A stretch of 8,281 bases of DNA, taken from Planctomycetota bacterium. GTDB lineage: Bacteria > Planctomycetota > PUPC01 > DSUN01. Below are positions 6,508 through 8,281 of this stretch, in pieces. A program made the position numbers and the translations under genes. The stretch spans positions 1 to 8,281 of the forward strand of contig VGYW01000361.1 in NCBI GenBank assembly GCA_016872875.1, given 5' to 3'. The notes under the pieces were generated by a model, which was not told the origin of the DNA, searched no databases, and was given only the letters and a program-made list of their open reading frames with translations. Each line of letters starts with the position of its first letter. Positions within the stretch are counted from its first letter, which is position 1.

Positions 6508-6607
6508 GTAGTGCGGCCTTCAGGCCGTATCCGGGCAGCGCCGCCGTCCCGGCGGCACATGGCCAGCGGGACGCTGGCGCTACAAGACGGGCTGAAGCCC
6601 GCACTAC
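6508..6607. repeat. Paired inverted REP-like element B with compensatory changes
   Basis: The left unit (6508-6556) and the right unit (6562-6607, read on the minus strand) share GTAGTGCGG, a first hairpin, a short spacer with AGCGCC, and a second hairpin around GTCCC. Only 5 bases (ACATG) separate them. The first hairpin is CGGCCT/AGGCCG in the left unit (6514-6527) and CGGGCT/AGCCCG in the right (6588-6601). The second is GCCGCCG/CGGCGGC (6540-6556) against GCCAGCG/CGCTGGC (6562-6578). Differences fall in pairs that keep the stems, which points to selection on structure. The whole sits between divergent genes. It resembles a BIME-type REP pair; no transposase is present. Confidence 0.75.
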
Positions 6608-6616
6608 GGGCTTTTT
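6588..6616 (+). terminator. Terminator-like hairpin with overlapping alternative hairpin before the nitrilase gene
   Basis: On the plus strand AGCCCG (6596-6601), loop CACTA and CGGGCT (6607-6612), followed by more T (to 6616), look like a short intrinsic terminator about 40 bases before the nitrilase GTG. The segment AGCCCG can instead pair with CGGGCT at 6588-6593, inside repeat B. The two folds exclude each other, as in an attenuator. Any transcript would have to start upstream of 6588. The stems are short (6 pairs). Confidence 0.4.
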
Positions 6617-6643
6617 CGGTCTCTTGGACGCTTTACGGAAGCG

Positions 6644-6650
6644 AAAGGAG
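6644..6650 (+). promoter_or_regulatory. Ribosome binding site that fixes the nitrilase GTG start
   Basis: AAAGGAG ends 7 bases before GTG at 6658-6660. The frame is open back to an ATG at 6424, but that extension would translate repeat B and has no ribosome binding site, so the GTG is preferred. Confidence 0.65.
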
Positions 6651-6657
6651 TGCCCAC

Positions 6658-8016
6658 GTGGCCACCTTCTACGCGCTGGTTCTGCTGGGAGCGATGGCAG
6701 GGGCGGTGGCCGCGGCCGAGGCCGCGGCGCCCGACGCCGAGCTGGTGAGGAACCCCGACTTCCAGGCGGCGGGCCATGGCGGGCTGCCCGCCGAGTGGAA
6801 GCCCCTCGTCCCCGCCTGGGCGAAGGCGAGCTGCTCCGCCCAACGCGCCGATGGCGGCGGCCTGCGCGTCGAGGCCCCAGGCCGCCCATTCGCCGTCGGC
6901 GGCCTCACTCAGGAGCTCCGAGGCGTGAAGGGCGGCCAGGCCTACGCCGTCGAGGCGACATGCCAACTCCGCCAGATTCCCTCCCCGCTCCGCTCCCTCC
7001 TCGTGCGGCTGATGTGGACGGCCAAGGGCTCGCCCGTCCATCCCGCGGGGCTCTACGTCCGCGGGCCGGTCGTCGAGGGCGCCGAGGGGACGTTCCGCGA
7101 TGTCTTCGTCGCGCCCAAGGAGGCCGACGGCGCCGTGCTGTCCCTCGAGCTCAAGTGGCCCCAGGGCGGCTCCGTCCTCTGGCGCCGGGCCAGCGTGCAG
7201 CCCACCGACCCACCCGCGCCCCGAAAGGTCAAAATCGGCACCGTCTACCTCCGCCCCAAGAACAGCACCCCCGAGGCCAATCTGAAGGCCTGGTGCGAGC
7301 AGGTGGACGCCGCGGGCAAGCTTGGGCTCGACGCCGTGTGCCTGTGCGAGGCGATCACGATGGTGGGGACGCCGAGGAACGCGGCCGAGGTGGCGGAGCC
7401 CATCCCCGGCCCCTCCACGAAGGCCCTGGGCGACGCCGCCCGCCGCAACCGCACCTGGGTCGTCGCAGGCCTGATGGAGGAAGAAGGCGACCTCCTCTAC
7501 AACACCGCCGTCCTCCTCGACCGCCAGGGGCGCCTCGCCGGCAAGTACCGAAAGGTCCACCTCCCCCGCGAGGAGTGGCTCAAGGGCGTCGCGCCCGGCG
7601 GCGAATACCCCGTCTTCAAGACCGACTTCGGCACCGTGGCCATCCAGGTCTGCTACGACTGGTTCTTCCCCGAGGCGGCCGCGGCGTTCGCCCTGCGGGG
7701 CGCCGAAATCCTCTTCGCCCCAACCTGGGGCACCACCTTCCCCGACGCCGACGGGCGCGTCGAGGGCGAGAACGTCTTCCGCGTCCGCGCGCGCGACAAC
7801 GGCATCTACCTCGTCCCATCCGTCTACGACGGCTCCAGCATGGTCATTGACCCGATGGGACGAATCCTCGTCTCGAACAAAGGCCAGAGCGGCGTCTTCT
7901 CGTGCGAGGTGGACCTCAGCCTCCGCGAGCCCCTCTGGTGGGTGGGCCACTGGCGCTCGATCGGCCCCCGCGACCGCATGCCCGGCACCTATGGCCCCCT
8001 GACGGTCGGGCCCTGA
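6658..8016 (+). CDS. Exported carbon-nitrogen hydrolase (nitrilase superfamily) with N-terminal beta-sandwich-like region
   Basis: A 452-residue enzyme expected to hydrolyse an amide or nitrile C-N bond; the substrate is unknown. Residues 1 to about 21 look like a signal peptide (ATFYALVLLGAMAGAVAAAEA). About 27-183 resemble a carbohydrate-binding beta-sandwich: AELVRNPDF at the start, then alternating strands, ending VLWRRASVQP. The catalytic domain runs from about 190 to the end. The Glu-Lys-Cys triad is visible: Glu231 (VCLCEAI), Lys299 (GKYRKVHLP) and Cys332 (VAIQVCYDWFFPE), with the usual LRGAEILFAPTWG after it. The Glu context differs from the common PE motif. Most nitrilases are about 260-350 residues and cytoplasmic, so export and the extra domain set this one apart. 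It is divergent from the zinc-knuckle/glycoside-hydrolase operon, with 260 bases between them, and may share its regulation. Superfamily and triad are confident; export and the sugar-binding role are inferred. Confidence 0.87.
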   Translation: MATFYALVLLGAMAGAVAAAEAAAPDAELVRNPDFQAAGHGGLPAEWKPLVPAWAKASCSAQRADGGGLRVEAPGRPFAVGGLTQELRGVKGGQAYAVEATCQLRQIPSPLRSLLVRLMWTAKGSPVHPAGLYVRGPVVEGAEGTFRDVFVAPKEADGAVLSLELKWPQGGSVLWRRASVQPTDPPAPRKVKIGTVYLRPKNSTPEANLKAWCEQVDAAGKLGLDAVCLCEAITMVGTPRNAAEVAEPIPGPSTKALGDAARRNRTWVVAGLMEEEGDLLYNTAVLLDRQGRLAGKYRKVHLPREEWLKGVAPGGEYPVFKTDFGTVAIQVCYDWFFPEAAAAFALRGAEILFAPTWGTTFPDADGRVEGENVFRVRARDNGIYLVPSVYDGSSMVIDPMGRILVSNKGQSGVFSCEVDLSLREPLWWVGHWRSIGPRDRMPGTYGPLTVGP

Positions 8017-8281
8017 CCCCGCGCGCCGCGTCGCGCCGGCAGCCACGGAACGCGCCGCTCCCTGTCTTCACCACCGCGCAGGAGCGCGAAAGCGGCCCCT
8101 TGACGGTTGCGGGCGCCAACGATGGATTGCGAAGTTGTTCAACTCCGGGATCATCGTCCCTTGCCCCGGGGACCGGCTGAGCGGGCAGGTGGGAGGCGCG
8201 CATGCTCCGCGGCGCTCCGTCGGCAGGGGCGGAGCCGGTGGCGGGCCGAGCGTCGTGCAAGGGGGCGTAGGGCCGCACGAT
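8017..8281. other. No supported gene
   Basis: These 265 bases after the nitrilase stop hold no gene that I can support. A plus-strand frame opens at ATG 8122 and stays open to the window edge, but it has no ribosome binding site and its translation is arginine-rich, as expected of GC-rich non-coding DNA. A 22-codon frame at 8201 has a GGGAGG nearby but no recognisable product. Short stems are present (CGCGC at 8075-8079 with GCGCG at 8084-8088; GCTCCG at 8214-8219 with CGGAGC at 8230-8235), neither followed by T residues. No clear terminator for the nitrilase gene is visible. Confidence 0.45.

Noticed and set aside
6424..6657. In-frame N-terminal extension of the nitrilase
   Set aside because: It would translate repeat B and lacks a ribosome binding site; GTG at 6658 has AAAGGAG 7 bases upstream and starts a signal peptide.
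6604..8046. Minus-strand open frame of 480 codons opposite the nitrilase gene
   Set aside because: It is an antisense shadow with Gly/Ala/Asp/Leu-rich translation, while the plus strand carries the complete Glu-Lys-Cys triad.
7916..8278. Minus-strand open frame of 120 codons at the right end
   Set aside because: It overlaps the end of the nitrilase gene antisense, has Arg/Pro/Ala-rich translation and no motif.

Overview
The window is high-GC DNA with Shine-Dalgarno-led genes. The enzymes (a duplicated acetyl-xylan-esterase-like hydrolase, a secreted glycoside-hydrolase-like protein and an exported nitrilase) suggest a Planctomycetota or other PVC-group bacterium, probably environmental. That assignment is an inference from gene content and composition; no rRNA or tRNA is present to confirm it.

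Layout from left to right. (1) Positions 1-213 hold no gene. They contain a large imperfect inverted repeat (20-165) made of two divergent copies of a hairpin-plus-tail unit. (2) A minus-strand CheB-CheR fusion pseudogene (about 214-1121) has a one-base deletion near 982-984 and is cut off at the start of the CheR catalytic domain, yet it keeps a good promoter and ribosome binding site. (3) A minus-strand gene (1291-3303) encodes a secreted, internally duplicated alpha/beta hydrolase; the second copy has lost its nucleophile. (4) A minus-strand MntA/HepT toxin-antitoxin pair (3337-4003) overlaps by 14 bases, has its own likely promoter, and lies 33 bases upstream of the hydrolase. (5) A minus-strand two-gene operon (4094-6397) encodes a small secreted protein with two DnaJ-like CxxCxGxG knuckles, then a secreted TIM-barrel glycoside-hydrolase-like protein with an inserted carbohydrate-binding-like domain. 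(6) A 260-base divergent intergenic region (6398-6657) holds a second paired inverted repeat, whose hairpins show compensatory base changes between copies, and a terminator-like hairpin just before the next gene. (7) The only plus-strand gene (6658-8016) encodes an exported carbon-nitrogen hydrolase with an N-terminal beta-sandwich-like region. (8) Positions 8017-8281 hold no gene that I can support.

The three exported enzymes fit extracytoplasmic breakdown of complex polymers: deacetylation or ester cleavage, glycan handling and amide or nitrile hydrolysis. The toxin-antitoxin pair and the broken chemotaxis-type gene look like accessory material between them. I found no CRISPR array, integrase or intact insertion sequence. 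The most unusual material is the two families of paired, structured inverted repeats, one abutting the decayed gene and one in a divergent promoter region where it can form mutually exclusive hairpins.
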